A program made the position numbers and the translations under genes. Below are positions 1-7,215 of a stretch of DNA of 57,137 nt, one piece after another; the stretch's first letter is position 1; every line of letters begins with the position of its first letter. Source of the DNA: an uncultured Clostridia bacterium (lineage in GTDB: Bacteria > Bacillota > Clostridia > Christensenellales > Borkfalkiaceae); assembly GCA_944372525.1 (NCBI GenBank), contig CALVZL010000006.1, positions 1 through 57,137 on the forward strand. Direction: 5' to 3'. The notes under the pieces were generated by a model that saw only the letters and a program-made list of their open reading frames with translations, searched no databases and was not told the origin of the DNA.

Positions 1-1
1 T

Positions 2-160
2 TTTCCGCCATTGTATCAGCGGGTACGCATAGACACAATTCAAATAAAGAAAAAACAACCCGATTTATATAATAGCAGATTGCAAAAATTTATCGAGAAT
101 ACAAAGAAGGGTATTATGTACGGCGAATGGAACGATAACGGACGAATATTAAACTATTGA
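2..160 (+). CDS. 3' end of an AT-rich gene, possibly YdeI/OmdA-like
   Basis: A reading frame enters from the left edge and runs 52 codons to a TGA at 158-160. The peptide includes FPPLYQRVRI early, KFIENTKKGIMYGEW near the end, and finishes in GRILNY. The PP-x-YQR-x-RI start followed by a basic helix with a KFIE-type motif resembles the C-terminal helical domain of YdeI/OmdA-type proteins, but too little is visible to be sure. The start lies outside the window. It is much more AT-rich than the genes to its right, which suggests recent acquisition. It converges on the mntR-like gene, with a shared terminator between them. Confidence 0.45.
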   Translation, partial: FPPLYQRVRIDTIQIKKKQPDLYNSRLQKFIENTKKGIMYGEWNDNGRILNY

Positions 161-217
161 TAAATTACAATTTATTGGTCGTTTTAATTATTCGTTTTAC
201 GTTACTATTTATCCACC

Positions 218-256
218 AAAAAAGCCTTATGCAACATAGTTGCATAAGGCTTTTTT
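218..256. terminator. Two-way intrinsic terminator
   Basis: A perfect inverted repeat (AAAAAAGCCTTATGCAA / TTGCATAAGGCTTTTTT) with the loop CATAG and a run of T on each strand. It can end transcription of the AT-rich gene from the left and of the mntR-like gene from the right. The bases just left of it (about 201-220) resemble the motif found beside the hairpins at 4216 and 5419. Confidence 0.85.
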
Positions 257-453
257 GTTATGCACAAACAATCCGAATTTTCCGCCTGCCCCGTCTTCGC
301 TCTGAAGCGCCAACAGACCATGCTTCCCTCCGTGCAAACCTCTTCGGCAAGCGCATCCCCTTCGACGAAAAGCTTTTGCGGACGAGCAAACTGAAACCGG
401 GACGAAAAACCGCGCTCTTCCCTGCTTTTCATCCCGCTTCGGCAACAAATCCC

Positions 454-819
454 TCAGGTTTCGTTCACATATTTTTTCACGATCTCAAACAGTTCCTCAG
501 AAATGACGTGTTCGATGCGGCAAGCATTCTCCTCCGCCATCGAAGCGTCCGCTCCGATTTTTTCAAGCGCACGGGTAAGAACGCGATGACGTTCATAAAT
601 ATTTTGCGCTTTTTCTCTTCCCTTCTCGGTAAATTCAATGTCGCCGGAAGGATGCACCGTTATAAATCCGTTCTTTACGAGCAAATTGACCCCGCGCGAA
701 ACACTCGATTTTGCGTAATCAAGTTCCTCCACCACGTCCACCGAACGGACCGTTCCCTTTTTTTTCTTCAGAACAAGAATCGTCTCCAAATACATCTCTT
801 CCGATTCGCGCGTACGCAT
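454..819 (-). CDS. DtxR/MntR-family metal-dependent transcriptional regulator
   Basis: A 121-residue protein of the DtxR/MntR family: an N-terminal winged helix (about residues 5-65, with MYLETILVLKK and YAKSSVSRGVNLL as the DNA-reading part) followed by the helical metal-binding and dimerisation region, in which ERHRVLTRALEKIGAD and EENACRIEHVISEE supply the usual Glu/His/Cys ligands. It lacks the C-terminal SH3/FeoA domain, so it is MntR-sized, not DtxR-sized. It lies 64 bases downstream of a ZIP transporter on the same strand, so it probably senses Mn, Fe or Zn and controls that operon. The GAGGTG ribosome site sits 5 bases before the ATG. Confidence 0.88.
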   Translation of the reverse strand: MRTRESEEMYLETILVLKKKKGTVRSVDVVEELDYAKSSVSRGVNLLVKNGFITVHPSGDIEFTEKGREKAQNIYERHRVLTRALEKIGADASMAEENACRIEHVISEELFEIVKKYVNET

Positions 820-883
820 GTTTCACCTCTTCTTTCCGTTTTTATTCCACACTTATTGCAACGGATCCCTCAAGCAAAAACAT

Positions 884-1669
884 TCAGCCAAAGACGACGT
901 CCAGTACCATCATGACAGCAAACCCAAACATCACGCCCCAAGTCCCCAAATGCGGGTGGGAAGAGAGATGAGAATCCGGAATCAGATCTTCCGCCACCAC
1001 AAAAACCATTGCGCCCGCAGCAAATGACAAAAACCACGGCTGCATCGCGGTCAATGCCGAGGCGAGAAAAAACCCCGCAACCGCGGCGATCGGCTCCACC
1101 GCGCCGCTCGCCATTCCGTAAAGAAAGGCTTTCAGACGGCTTCCCGTCGCCGCCTTCATGGGAAGGGCGACCGCCGCTCCCTCGGGAAAATTCTGAATGG
1201 CGATACCGATCGCAAGCGCCAGAGCAGAAACCAATGCCCCGCTCTCTCCCAATGCCGCCGCACTGAAGGCAAATCCCACCGCAAGTCCCTCCGGAACATT
1301 ATGAATGGTCACGGCAAGAAACATTTTCGTCGACTTCTTGAGCGAACTGCGCGGACCCTCCACCTCGCTTGTCCCGCTGTGCATATGCGGCACAACGTGA
1401 TCGAGCAACACGAGAAACAGTCCTCCGAACAAAAAACCCACAAACGCAGGAACAAAGCTCCATCTGCCCCACGCTTCCGCTCCCTCCATGGAGGGAATAA
1501 GCAGCGACCATACAGACGCCGCGACCATAATACCTGCCGCAAATCCCAAAAAAAGTGCGTTGACCTTATCCGAAATATCTTTTTTGAAAAACCAAACGAT
1601 GGCGCTTCCCAGCGTCGTTGCGACAAAAATGATCGAAAACCCGAGAACGATCATAAGTTGTTCCTTCAT
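884..1669 (-). CDS. ZIP family divalent metal transporter
   Basis: A 261-residue, roughly eight-helix membrane protein of the ZIP family (ZupT/GufA-like), expected to import Zn, Fe or Mn across the cytoplasmic membrane. The diagnostic metal-site helices are visible: HNVPEGLAVG in TM4 and IQNFPEGAAVALP in TM5, plus HVVPHMH and a variable loop with SDK/ SEVEGPRSS between TM3 and TM4. It is the first gene of a two-gene operon with the DtxR/MntR-like regulator, so it is probably metal-repressed. GAGGTCC precedes the ATG by 7 bases. The exact metal cannot be told from sequence. Confidence 0.9.
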   Translation of the reverse strand: MKEQLMIVLGFSIIFVATTLGSAIVWFFKKDISDKVNALFLGFAAGIMVAASVWSLLIPSMEGAEAWGRWSFVPAFVGFLFGGLFLVLLDHVVPHMHSGTSEVEGPRSSLKKSTKMFLAVTIHNVPEGLAVGFAFSAAALGESGALVSALALAIGIAIQNFPEGAAVALPMKAATGSRLKAFLYGMASGAVEPIAAVAGFFLASALTAMQPWFLSFAAGAMVFVVAEDLIPDSHLSSHPHLGTWGVMFGFAVMMVLDVVFG

Positions 1670-1762
1670 TTTTCAGGACCTCTTTTCTCCCCATTCGCCC
1701 GTCTTCTTCCGAACGTATCCGACTTTATTTAAAACCGATTCGCGGGAAAAGCGATATACTGC

Positions 1763-1795
1763 AGATATTATATCTCAACCTCTGCGCTTTGTCAA
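1763..1795 (-). promoter_or_regulatory. Promoter of the ZIP-mntR operon with an overlapping inverted repeat
   Basis: TTGACA (1790-1795) and TATAAT (1767-1772) are separated by 17 bases. The -10 box is covered by the inverted repeat AGATAT-T-ATATCT (1763-1775), which is positioned to act as an operator, perhaps for the DtxR/MntR-like protein. The promoter is near consensus; the operator role is inference. Confidence 0.75.
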
Positions 1796-1894
1796 CCGCA
1801 GGAAACGGAAACCCGCATGCTTCAAACAACCGTTCTTTTGAAGCTTTACGCCTTTTTGAACCTTTACTTGAAACACCGATGCCGACTCAGCAAA

Positions 1895-1924
1895 AGCGGG
1901 AGGGACACAGAGGTCTCTCCCGCT
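1895..1924 (-). terminator. Terminator after the CNNM/CorC-type gene
   Basis: AGCGGGAG (1895-1902) pairs with CTCCCGCT (1917-1924). On the minus strand the stem is followed by TTTTG. It lies just past the stop of the membrane protein gene. Confidence 0.65.
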
Positions 1925-1951
1925 CCTTTTTCCCCGATCTTCCAACACGAC

Positions 1952-3223
1952 TCAATCCGCTTTTTCCTCTTCCGTCGTCGGATGCATTCGTTCCGCCACG
2001 GCATATTTAACGCGGTGTCCGTCCGTCTCGGAAACGGAAATTTTCAGTCCCATACACTCAAATCCGTCTCCTTTCACAGGGATCTTATTCAGCTGTTCGG
2101 TAATCCACCCGTTGACCGTACTGCAATCACTCTCGATCTTTACGTCAAAAAATTCACAGAAATCATCCATATTGACGCCGCATTCCACGAGATACTTGTC
2201 TTCGCCGAGTTCCTTGAAAGATTCCGTCACGTCGTCGTGTTCATCCCAAATCTCCCCGACCAGTTCTTCAAGGATATCCTCCATCGTCACAATGCCGAAT
2301 GTTCCGCCATACTCGTCGATCACCACAGCGATATGCGATTTGCTGGATTGCAAAAGTTTGAGTAAATGACTGATCTTTTCCCATTTATGTATGAAAATAG
2401 GCGTAGTCACAATCTCTTCAAGCGGTTTGTCGGTGATCCCTTTGTCCGTGTAAAAATCTTTCAGATGCAGTACCCCGACAACATCGTCAATATTATCCCG
2501 ATAGACAAGCAGCCTTGAAAACTTACTCGCGGCAAAACGACGGGCGATCTCTTCCTTGGTCGCCGTGACGGGAATCGCTTCGAGATCAACGCGATGCGTA
2601 AGAATATCTTCTGCGCGCAAATCGCTGAATTCGATCGCATTTTTCAGCAGGTTCCCCTCGTTTTTATCGATACTCCCGTCTTCCTGAACCTCCTCTACGA
2701 GCATGAGCAGCTCAGCCTGAGACATCTTGTCCTCTCCTTTCTTCTTGAAGAAAAGAGAGAGGAATTTCTTCCACATCGTAAAAAGAAAATTCAGCGGCAA
2801 AAACACCCAAACAAACAGCTGAATGAGCGGCGCGGCAAACATACTGAATTTTTCGGGAAAATCTTTGGCAACGCTTTTGGGAGAAATTTCGCCGAAAATC
2901 AGTACCACGATCGTAACAACGACGGTGGAAATCGTTGCACCGACGTCTCCGTAAAAATTGACAAAGAGCATGGTGCCGAGCGAAGCCACCGCTATGTTCA
3001 CGATATTGTTTCCGATGAGAATGGTAGAAATCAGCCGGTCATACCGCTCCGAAAGGGAGAGAGTAAGACGGGCCCGGCGATTCCCCGCCTCTGCCATAGT
3101 CTTGAGTCTTGTTCGATTAAGAGATGAGAATGCGGTTTCGGTCGCAGAAAAAAATGCCGAAAAAAGTACACATACCAGCATTCCGATGATATAAGCAATT
3201 ATTTGTCCTTTCGATAAATTCAT
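1952..3223 (-). CDS. CNNM/CorC (HlyC-like) membrane protein with CBS pair
   Basis: A 423-residue protein with the standard layout of this family. An N-terminal DUF21/CNNM transmembrane domain (about 1-180, starting with FSAFFSATETAFSSLNRTRL) precedes two CBS domains (about 200-320, with ILTHRVDLEAIPV and VVIDEYGGTFGIVTMEDILEELVGEI) and a C-terminal CorC/HlyC domain (about 335-410, VNGWITEQLNKIP). Characterised relatives take part in magnesium export or homeostasis, with the CBS pair sensing nucleotides or Mg-ATP. Several are named hemolysin for historical reasons. It is a single-gene unit with its own promoter and a leader of about 220 bases. Confidence 0.9.
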   Translation of the reverse strand: MNLSKGQIIAYIIGMLVCVLFSAFFSATETAFSSLNRTRLKTMAEAGNRRARLTLSLSERYDRLISTILIGNNIVNIAVASLGTMLFVNFYGDVGATISTVVVTIVVLIFGEISPKSVAKDFPEKFSMFAAPLIQLFVWVFLPLNFLFTMWKKFLSLFFKKKGEDKMSQAELLMLVEEVQEDGSIDKNEGNLLKNAIEFSDLRAEDILTHRVDLEAIPVTATKEEIARRFAASKFSRLLVYRDNIDDVVGVLHLKDFYTDKGITDKPLEEIVTTPIFIHKWEKISHLLKLLQSSKSHIAVVIDEYGGTFGIVTMEDILEELVGEIWDEHDDVTESFKELGEDKYLVECGVNMDDFCEFFDVKIESDCSTVNGWITEQLNKIPVKGDGFECMGLKISVSETDGHRVKYAVAERMHPTTEEEKAD

Positions 3224-3448
3224 AATCTTTCTTTATCACTCCCGATTTTCATATTTGCAGACCGATTTTAAAAAATCACCGCAAAACTTTTTTCAGAACC
3301 AAAAAAGAAAACCGTTTGTGCTCGGTATAAGAACAAAAAAGACCGATATGATTCATGCGGGTCAACAAAAATCGTCGGCTACATTCGCCGCAATCCCCGC
3401 TTGGATCGCTTTGCATGAGAAACAATCAACCCCTTTCCTTTTTCAAAG

Positions 3449-3477
3449 ATTATAATAAAAAAAACCGACCTCGTCAA
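3449..3477 (-). promoter_or_regulatory. Promoter with long leader for the CNNM/CorC-type gene
   Basis: TTGACG (3472-3477) and TATAAT (3449-3454) with a 17-base spacer. The predicted start of transcription near 3442 leaves a leader of about 220 bases before the ATG at 3223. I do not recognise a riboswitch class in it. It contains a 46-codon Cys-containing reading frame (about 3413 to 3276), which may be fortuitous. Confidence 0.7.
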
Positions 3478-4215
3478 CTATCTCTGCAAAAATAGCTTAC
3501 GGATATGTCGTTTTTACAAAAAAACATAGCAAAGTCATGCCTTGCTTATATCGTCCGCTGTCCGTCTCTTCCTTGCCTTTTTTGTCGATCACGGGAGCAG
3601 AGCGGCATTTCCGGTTTTCTTTTCGCATAAGCATCCCTCAATAATTTTATTTCAATTTGCTCTCTCCTCTTTTCCGCAAAACACTGCCCTCCGACAGATC
3701 TGTGCCGATCCCTGCCGTCATGAAATATTTTCCTGCTGACCCCACGGCATTTTACCTCAATCTGTTTTTCTCGTTCTGCAACGGCGCGCAAACCGCGCAC
3801 AGGGTTTGGCAGGGTACGCGATTGTTTTCCGTCTTCGTCAACGTATTTTTCGGCCCTATCGTTTTGTGACAGCAACTCCGCTCCGCTTTTTTTGCTTTTA
3901 TCTCGTTTCTTCCGTTTTTTCCCACTTTTTATCTTATCCTTCCCCTCTCTGAGTTCTTCTTATTCATCGGCAAAGCCCGCCTCGCCCCCAGACGATTGCG
4001 GTGCTTTAAAAGAAAAACGTCATCGTTTGCAACACCGTCTGAATGCAAAAAACCAAACCTGTTTTTCAAACGATACCCATAAATTGTACGGTTTAATATT
4101 CTGCAACGACTTTCAAGCTCGGCTAATTATTGCACATCAATAACGCACTACTGCTAATTTGCCCTCCAATATCCAAAATATGGTAAACTTCTTTTGAAAC
4201 CCATGAAAATATAAA
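3478..4215. other. Stretch of about 740 bases with no recognisable gene
   Basis: Open frames here (for example 3546-3875 minus and 3892-4143 plus) show no protein family signature, no convincing ribosome site, and low-complexity translations. No RNA family, tandem repeat or transposon end was recognised. It could be eroded sequence beside the cassette-like region to its right. Confidence 0.5.
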
Positions 4216-4262
4216 AATAAACCGTGATACCGATACGCATTGTGTCAATATCACGGTTTATT
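4216..4262. terminator. Hairpin beside direct-repeat copy 1
   Basis: AATAAACCGTGATA (4216-4229) pairs perfectly with TATCACGGTTTATT (4249-4262) around a 19-base loop. It lies downstream of the AT-rich membrane gene on the minus strand, immediately past the first copy of the 24-bp repeat, so it may end that transcript or form part of a recombination site. Confidence 0.6.
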
Positions 4263-4267
4263 CTTGG

Positions 4268-4291
4268 GTTTAGTGGATAAAAATGCTACCT
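4268..4291. repeat. 24-bp direct repeat, copy 1
   Basis: Identical over 24 bases to 5462-5485; the core reads TTTAGTGGATAAAAATGCT. Each copy directly follows a hairpin on the plus strand, while the hairpin sequences themselves differ. The two copies bracket the AT-rich gene, 1194 bases apart. Confidence 0.85.
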
Positions 4292-4352
4292 CTGTTACTA
4301 TTGGCGATTTATATTTTTTTTGAACATTTTATCGCAAAAAACAGAAAAACAT

Positions 4353-5303
4353 CTATTGCTGTCCAACTACTGGATTTCGGATTGCAATAGGTGTATCAGT
4401 ACCGATATATTCAAAAATATAATAACTGTACCCCAAAGCTCCATTATATAGTTTTATTTCGATATAATCGCCGATCTCTGTAGAATGGTAAACGTCAACA
4501 GGAACTTCGATTTCTTTTTCTTTCTCTTCTATTTTGACTTTTAAATAAAAAGAAGTCACTTGCCTTGCGCCTGATTGAATATTTTTATCCACTACTTGTA
4601 CGCTTACCGGTGTTGGAACATCATCGAATGCATAATTTATTGTGGTAATAGTGACAAAAGAAATAGAAAAGCACAATAAAATCAATAATATACAGGACAT
4701 AATCAATTCGCTTTTGCTTTCCAAAAAATAGTCAATATTTTTAAAATATTTCAAAAATATAAAAAGAGTAAATATTGCCAAAATTGTTCCGCCGATTACA
4801 ACAGGCAACCACATTCCTTGCGAACCAATATAACTTTGTCTTGAAGCAAGCAACACAAGAAGTAAAAGTGGCAACATAGCAACAATGGGTTCGTATTTTG
4901 TAATGAAATATCTATAGGGCGTCTTTATGTATTTAAATGCCAAAATAATTAATAGAATTATTGCAACGATAAAACTTAATAATAATACAATCACCCATAG
5001 TCTATTCGATACAAAAGGCCGAACGACAAATACCAACGCAAACAAATTAAAATAAGTAAGTGTAAATATTTTTCCATAACACGTCGTTTGTCTTAAAAAA
5101 GTTTGTATGGATCTGACAAAAAACATTAATACAACTAAAGCTAAAAATAAAATGTCAAAAAATAATGAATTAAAAAATTCATAGGCAAAAAATGAGGTAC
5201 CGAAAAGACCTATAACGGAAACAATTAAAAAGATTATAATGTAAAATATTGTATATCCGATATCCCGTTTGTTTTTAGTTTTTATATTTTCCTTGTTTTT
5301 CAT
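4353..5303 (-). CDS. AT-rich multi-pass membrane protein of unknown function
   Basis: A 316-residue protein I do not recognise. After a basic N-terminus (MKNKENIKTKNKRDIG) come about six or seven hydrophobic segments up to about residue 225. A hydrophilic tail of about 90 residues follows, rich in beta-type residues (VSVQVVDKNIQSGARQVTSFYLKVK, cut here by its own length) and ending near NPVVGQQ; this tail probably folds as an extracytoplasmic domain. Codons are strongly A/T-ended, unlike all neighbours. It is bracketed by identical 24-bp repeats and hairpins. Its -10 box is so close to the ATG that no ribosome site is present. These points suggest an acquired cassette (inference). Confidence 0.75.
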   Translation of the reverse strand: MKNKENIKTKNKRDIGYTIFYIIIFLIVSVIGLFGTSFFAYEFFNSLFFDILFLALVVLMFFVRSIQTFLRQTTCYGKIFTLTYFNLFALVFVVRPFVSNRLWVIVLLLSFIVAIILLIILAFKYIKTPYRYFITKYEPIVAMLPLLLLVLLASRQSYIGSQGMWLPVVIGGTILAIFTLFIFLKYFKNIDYFLESKSELIMSCILLILLCFSISFVTITTINYAFDDVPTPVSVQVVDKNIQSGARQVTSFYLKVKIEEKEKEIEVPVDVYHSTEIGDYIEIKLYNGALGYSYYIFEYIGTDTPIAIRNPVVGQQ

Positions 5304-5311
5304 ATATAGAT

Positions 5312-5339
5312 ATTATAACAAAAACTTAAAAATAGTCAA
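5312..5339 (-). promoter_or_regulatory. Promoter of the AT-rich membrane gene, near-leaderless
   Basis: TTGACT (5334-5339) and TATAAT (5312-5317) with a 16-base spacer. Only 8 bases separate the -10 box from the ATG at 5303, so the transcript should start about two bases before the start codon. There is no Shine-Dalgarno sequence. Confidence 0.75.
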
Positions 5340-5418
5340 ATAATAAAGTTATCGGTTGGATACAAACGCAAACCATATAAAGCCGCTTATTGATAAGTAA
5401 AAGTTGATAATGAGGATC

Positions 5419-5461
5419 AAAAAATCCTAAACCAAATCAAATGTTCGATTTAGGATTTTTT
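5419..5461. terminator. Hairpin beside direct-repeat copy 2
   Basis: AAAAAATCCTAAA (5419-5431) pairs with TTTAGGATTTTTT (5449-5461) around a 17-base loop. T-runs on both strands make it a possible terminator. It abuts repeat copy 2, as the hairpin at 4216 abuts copy 1. Confidence 0.65.
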
Positions 5462-5485
5462 GTTTAGTGGATAAAAATGCTACCT
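5462..5485. repeat. 24-bp direct repeat, copy 2
   Basis: Exact second copy of 4268-4291, same orientation, again immediately right of a hairpin. It sits between that hairpin and the terminator of tRNA-Leu. Confidence 0.85.
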
Positions 5486-5508
5486 TATAACATAGTTTTT
5501 ACATAAAG

Positions 5509-5548
5509 AAAAGTCGACACTTTCTGTTTTCAGAAAATGTCGACTTTT
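5509..5548 (-). terminator. Terminator of tRNA-Leu
   Basis: A long stem with one mismatch: AAAAGTCGACA and TTTCTG on the left pair with CAGAAA and TGTCGACTTTT on the right, around a TTTT loop, with T-runs on both strands. It lies 5 bases past the CCA end of the tRNA. Confidence 0.85.
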
Positions 5549-5553
5549 TATCT

Positions 5554-5636
5554 TGGTGCGGACGAAGGGACTTGAACCCCCATGGTCTCCCACAGGAACC
5601 TGAAACCTGCGCGTCTGCCAATTTCGCCACGTCCGC
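5554..5636 (-). tRNA. tRNA-Leu (anticodon CAG)
   Basis: On the minus strand the acceptor arms GCGGACG and CGTCCGC pair, followed by discriminator A and an encoded CCA. The D arm (GTGGCGAAATTGGCAGACGC) and T arm (GGGGGTTCAAGTCCC) match type II leucine tRNAs, and the long variable arm is present. The anticodon loop reads TTCAGGT, giving CAG, which decodes CUG. The 31-39 pair next to the loop is a T-T mismatch. It lies 68 bases after the S51 peptidase gene. Confidence 0.93.
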
Positions 5637-5704
5637 ATCTGTGTTTTTATTCTGCACGGAGAATCTCAAAAGCCGAAATCAAAAACCGTCTGCCCGCTCT
5701 TCGA

Positions 5705-6394
5705 TCAAAAAATGACTTTCTCGACCGACTTGCCGGAAGAAGCGTCCAGCCGATAAACTTTTCCGCCGTCTGAAATGCTTCCGACGGGAACGCCTTCGAC
5801 AAGTTCCAATGCCGCCGCATTCTCCACTCCCCATGCGCAAGAACGATTATACAACAAAATTCTGTCGAAGTCAAGCATTCTTTCGTTATAATGCGGAGAA
5901 ATTTTCCCTTTTATCCAGCCAAGGCCCGGATAGATGGCATATTCTCCTTCGATTACGGAATCGGAATACATTTCCTCAAACCAGCAGATCGCCCCTGCGG
6001 ACAGCCCGCAGATCATTACGCCCCGTTCATAGGCATCTTCGATCAGAGAAAGCAACCCGGTTTTCTTCCATGAATCGAGCATAAAGACGGTATCGCCCCC
6101 GCCCACATAGAGAAAATCTGCTTTCTCAAATTTTCCCCGCATTCTTCCGAGGTCGACTTCGCGGTTGACAGTCAGAGCCACGTCCGTCTTGATGTCGAAA
6201 ATACCCGTATATACTTTATGGAAGGTATTATAGTAAGGCATACAATCATGACTTGCCGTCGGAAGAAACAGCCCGCATGCGCGGCGGTCGCCCGCCGCTT
6301 TTTTAGCCTCAGCCGCAATATAAGAGTCGATTCGGAACGTCTCTTTGTTTTTCAGTTCTCCGCCGCCGATGGCAACGATACGTCTTTCAGGCAT
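5705..6394 (-). CDS. Peptidase S51 family protein (dipeptidase E-like)
   Basis: A 229-residue protein of the S51 family, whose members remove N-terminal Asp from dipeptides or act as cyanophycinase. MPERRIVAIGGGE at the N-terminus, LYVGGGDTVFML in the middle and the nucleophile elbow CGLSAGAICWF (Ser of GxSAG) are visible, followed by SPHYNERM, which may carry the catalytic His. I chose the ATG at 6394 because it opens on the conserved first beta strand and overlaps the previous gene by 8 bases with GGAAG upstream; a longer frame to 6481 lies inside the upstream gene. It probably belongs to the DUF1538/PII-like operon. Confidence 0.85.
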   Translation of the reverse strand: MPERRIVAIGGGELKNKETFRIDSYIAAEAKKAAGDRRACGLFLPTASHDCMPYYNTFHKVYTGIFDIKTDVALTVNREVDLGRMRGKFEKADFLYVGGGDTVFMLDSWKKTGLLSLIEDAYERGVMICGLSAGAICWFEEMYSDSVIEGEYAIYPGLGWIKGKISPHYNERMLDFDRILLYNRSCAWGVENAAALELVEGVPVGSISDGGKVYRLDASSGKSVEKVIF

Positions 6395-7214
6395 TTTTTC
6401 CGCTTCCCTTCCGTTCCGTATCATCTTCCGCAACGGCAATTCCCGCCGTTCTGTCGACGGGAAGAGAGAAAATGACGCCACCCGCCTCCGTCTTCAATCC
6501 GATCTTATCCGAAAGCGCCTGCATGATTGCCAATTTTTGCTCCCGCTTCGCCAAAATCAGCAACAGTTCCTGCTCCTTAGCGAGGGAGATCCCGATAAAC
6601 TGCTCCGCTTTTTCATTCTCGACCGAACGCGCACGGATCATGGTCCCGCCCGCGGCGCCCGCGGCGCGGGCCGCTTCCATCGCCTCGTCAAGATGATTTG
6701 CCTCCATCGCCGCAATAATCAGATCATATTTTCTTTCCGCGTCTTTCATCACCTTTTTCCTCTCCGCCGTCTTTTCCTTTGCCTCGGCGGCAATCCCGTT
6801 TGCCACGATCTCCGATACGCCGGAAAGCGGAATCGTAAAGGATATCCCCTTCCCGACAAGATAGAGGCTGAGTTCTTTTCCGATTTCCCGAATGATCGTC
6901 TCTTCGTCGTTTTCCGGAATAACGGCGATCACGACCGCCTTTTCCGTCTCTCCGATGCCCAGATAATCCAACAGCGCAGAATGCGCCGTTCCCGTTCCCG
7001 CGAACTTAAAACTCAATCCGATGGAACTTTCGTTCAAAAGCTCCGTAAGTTTTCTGTCGTCTTTCTCGTTGACAATGCTGACGAGCAATTTGACCCGTCC
7101 CGGCTGACGGATAGGCGACGGCTTGATTACGCGCTCTCCCATTGACTTCACATTTTCGACAACGCCCTGTAAAATCGTCGTTCCCCGACCTTCCTTCCTC
7201 TCGTTTTCCGCCAT
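6387..7214 (-). CDS. PII-like signalling protein with two PII-type domains
   Basis: A 275-residue cytoplasmic protein made of two ferredoxin-like PII-type units: about 40-130 (VKLLVSIVNEKDDRKLTELL, ending SLYLVGKGISFTIPLSGVSE) and about 160-255 (KYDLIIAAMEANHLDEAMEAARAAGAAGGTMI, ending GGVIFSLPVDRTAGI). The G-x-AGGT-x-I motif before an expected T-loop is typical of PII folds. It begins one base after the stop of the DUF1538 membrane protein; this pairing recurs in bacteria and suggests the PII-like protein gates the transporter in response to a small ligand (inference). The N-terminal tail (1-35) is charged and variable. Confidence 0.8.
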   Translation of the reverse strand: MAENERKEGRGTTILQGVVENVKSMGERVIKPSPIRQPGRVKLLVSIVNEKDDRKLTELLNESSIGLSFKFAGTGTAHSALLDYLGIGETEKAVVIAVIPENDEETIIREIGKELSLYLVGKGISFTIPLSGVSEIVANGIAAEAKEKTAERKKVMKDAERKYDLIIAAMEANHLDEAMEAARAAGAAGGTMIRARSVENEKAEQFIGISLAKEQELLLILAKREQKLAIMQALSDKIGLKTEAGGVIFSLPVDRTAGIAVAEDDTERKGSGKNA

Positions 7215-7215
7215 A

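Noticed and set aside
205-448. Two overlapping minus-strand frames (205-432 and 227-448)
   Set aside because: Both run through the two-way terminator at 218-256, lack a good ribosome site, and match no family.
3276-3413. 46-codon Cys-containing leader frame upstream of the CNNM/CorC gene
   Set aside because: Weak ribosome site and no recognisable motif; could be chance in a 220-base leader.
4216-5485. Reading the hairpin-plus-repeat sites as integron attC
   Set aside because: The bases at the stem ends do not fit the GTTRRRY/RYYYAAC core, and no integron integrase is in view. Kept only as cassette-like.
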